From positions 310,001 to 374,000 of the forward strand of contig MU394075.1 in the NCBI GenBank assembly GCA_022578605.1: a DNA stretch of 64,000 nt. The letters run 5' to 3'. The stretch is from Camillea tinctor (taxonomy: Eukaryota; Ascomycota; Sordariomycetes; Xylariales; Xylariaceae). The position numbers and the translations under genes are program-made. How positions within the stretch are numbered: position 1 is the stretch's first letter; each line of letters begins with the position of its first letter. The notes below the pieces were generated by a model that had not been told where the DNA came from, made no database searches, and was given only the letters and a program-made list of their open reading frames with translations. Positions 62,808 to 64,000 of the stretch are shown piece by piece.

Positions 62808-64000
62808 TCATTTCTTATCGTCCTTCTCATCATCCTCCTCCTTCTGTCTAAGCGCGATCTCGACCTTGGCATCCCTCCCTGAGCCTCTCGAGATCTCGTA
62901 CTTTCCACCCAGTACCAGATCCTTAGCCACCAGCTCCCTCGTGCGGCCCAAGCTCTCGATATCGGAGATGCGATCCAAGGTATCCTCGAGGAATTGCCGG
63001 AACCCAGGTAGCTCACAGATTTCTTTGAAGGCGCGCCACATCGGTATGGAGCTAGCGCGCACCTCGGCGTTGCTGGTTATCGTGAATAGATTGAGCCGGT
63101 CTAGTTCCCGTATGAAATCTGATCTCGTCATAACCTCCTGGGCCTTGTGCATAGGGAAGGATGGCAGGATATGGCCAGTTTTAGGGTCAAATGTCCTCTC
63201 CATCTCCTTTTCTTTGTCGACCAGGGCTTGGACGAGAACCATCGCAGCTGACTGGTTGAAGTTAGTAGACGTGCATGGTATAAGTAAGGGATGATTTTCG
63301 CTCAAAGACTTACAGCCCACTTCTGCTGATCCATCACGTCATCATCCATGCCAGAGCCAAGAATCCAGCATTGGTTCAGGAACCAGGTCTTCTCGATCTC
63401 CTTGATCTCATCGCATGTGTCGAGCATATTCTCTGATTTTGCTACCCGGTTCAAGAAGTTGAGGCGGCCTCCGATGCGGTTATACACCTCTTCCAAATCC
63501 TTCCTAGGGACGCGCTCATTGAAATAGCGCCAACGGTACCGCTGTAGTGCTGAGATGGCCTGGCTTTTGGGGAGATCGGTTATAGAGATAACTTCCATGC
63601 GAGTGGCTAACAACTTGAAGCGTTCGTAAACCCAGTAATCATCCGTATTGAAGATCATGGTCACGAGATTAGCAGCCGCCCACTGTTCGGCTCTTTGTTG
63701 GAGCAGCTCGAGGAGGTTTCTACCAGCATCATCATCCCTAATTAAATGTGCTTGGTTGACTATAACGATGAGGGGTTTGCCCACCCCATCGCGATGCTTG
63801 AGCGCCACCTTTTCCAATTTGTTCATTGCTCTCTCAATATCCAGCAATGCGGTCGATTCTCTGGGTCCCCTTTCGCTGAAGTATCCGCCAATGTAATCTT
63901 CATGATATTCGTAATCAAGGGCCTTTCCGAGCCGAGCTCTAAATATTTCTGGGTCGGAATGGGCCTCGAACATGGCACAGTCATTCCCATTGGTCTGGCG
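62808..64000 (-). CDS. AAA-type P-loop protein, C-terminal part (runs off window)
   Basis: Partial gene; the frame is open to the window edge, so the N-terminus and any Walker A motif lie beyond 64000. Two exons are visible, 64000-63314 and 63251-62808, joined in phase 0, giving about 376 residues. The visible part has KPLIVIVNQAHLI, in the position of a Walker B strand but with Asn-Gln where Asp-Glu is usual. Then follow MIFNTDDYWVYERFK and ISITDLPKSQAISALQRYRW, typical of a STAND/AAA lid region, and IGGRLNFLNRVAKSENM. The C-terminal part (TRSDFIRELDRLNLFTITSNAEVRASSIPMW) reads as a winged-helix domain, and the tail is acidic/basic (EEDDEKDDKK). Fungal AAA proteins of this type are often mitochondrial or uncharacterised. 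The function is not assigned. Confidence 0.8.

Overview
The window is nuclear DNA from a filamentous ascomycete (Pezizomycotina, most likely a Sordariomycete). Short introns of about 50-180 bases with GTRNGT donors interrupt most genes. The proteins are typical of this group: an Osh/KES1-type lipid transfer protein, Tps1, Vid27, a short tyrosinase, a GH5 cellulase, a Zn2Cys6 regulator, a Dal5-like MFS permease and PhyH dioxygenase. I saw no rRNA, tRNA, CRISPR or bacterial operon structure. All gene models were spliced by eye from reading frame, splice signals and family knowledge; no alignment or search was run.

Layout. 0-9 kb: an oxysterol-binding protein gene, a small cysteine-rich secreted-protein locus without a recognisable start codon, and a secreted GH5 glycoside hydrolase. 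9.9-19.3 kb: an Hsp70-like ATPase, a divergently transcribed coiled-coil protein, an RBR (RING-IBR-RING) ubiquitin ligase, a secreted Asp-box protein and an orphan charged protein. The intergenic DNA 5' of the Hsp70-like gene and 5' of the RBR gene carries diverged copies of one sequence element. 19.3-29 kb: gene-poor, with one short tyrosinase. 29-41 kb: an accessory metabolic group consisting of a broken MDR oxidoreductase, a SnoaL/NTF2-like protein, an FAD monooxygenase with two frameshifts, an orphan ORF, an intact PhyH dioxygenase and an intact MFS transporter. No PKS or NRPS backbone is present. 41-45 kb: gene-poor. 45-56.6 kb: a conserved, GC-richer block with TPS1, a class C beta-lactamase-like hydrolase, a Zn2Cys6 transcription factor and VID27. 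56.6-60 kb: AT-rich intergenic DNA. 60-64 kb: a C2H2 zinc-finger protein converging with an AAA-type protein that runs off the right edge.

How it fits together. TPS1, VID27, the OSBP gene and the AAA-type gene look like ordinary core genes. The rest is accessory. The 29-41 kb stretch looks like a small catabolic or secondary-metabolism cluster in decay. The chaperone-like ATPase and RBR ligase, with their shared upstream element and the coiled-coil neighbour, are the best candidate in this window for an undescribed functional module. That reading is inference.
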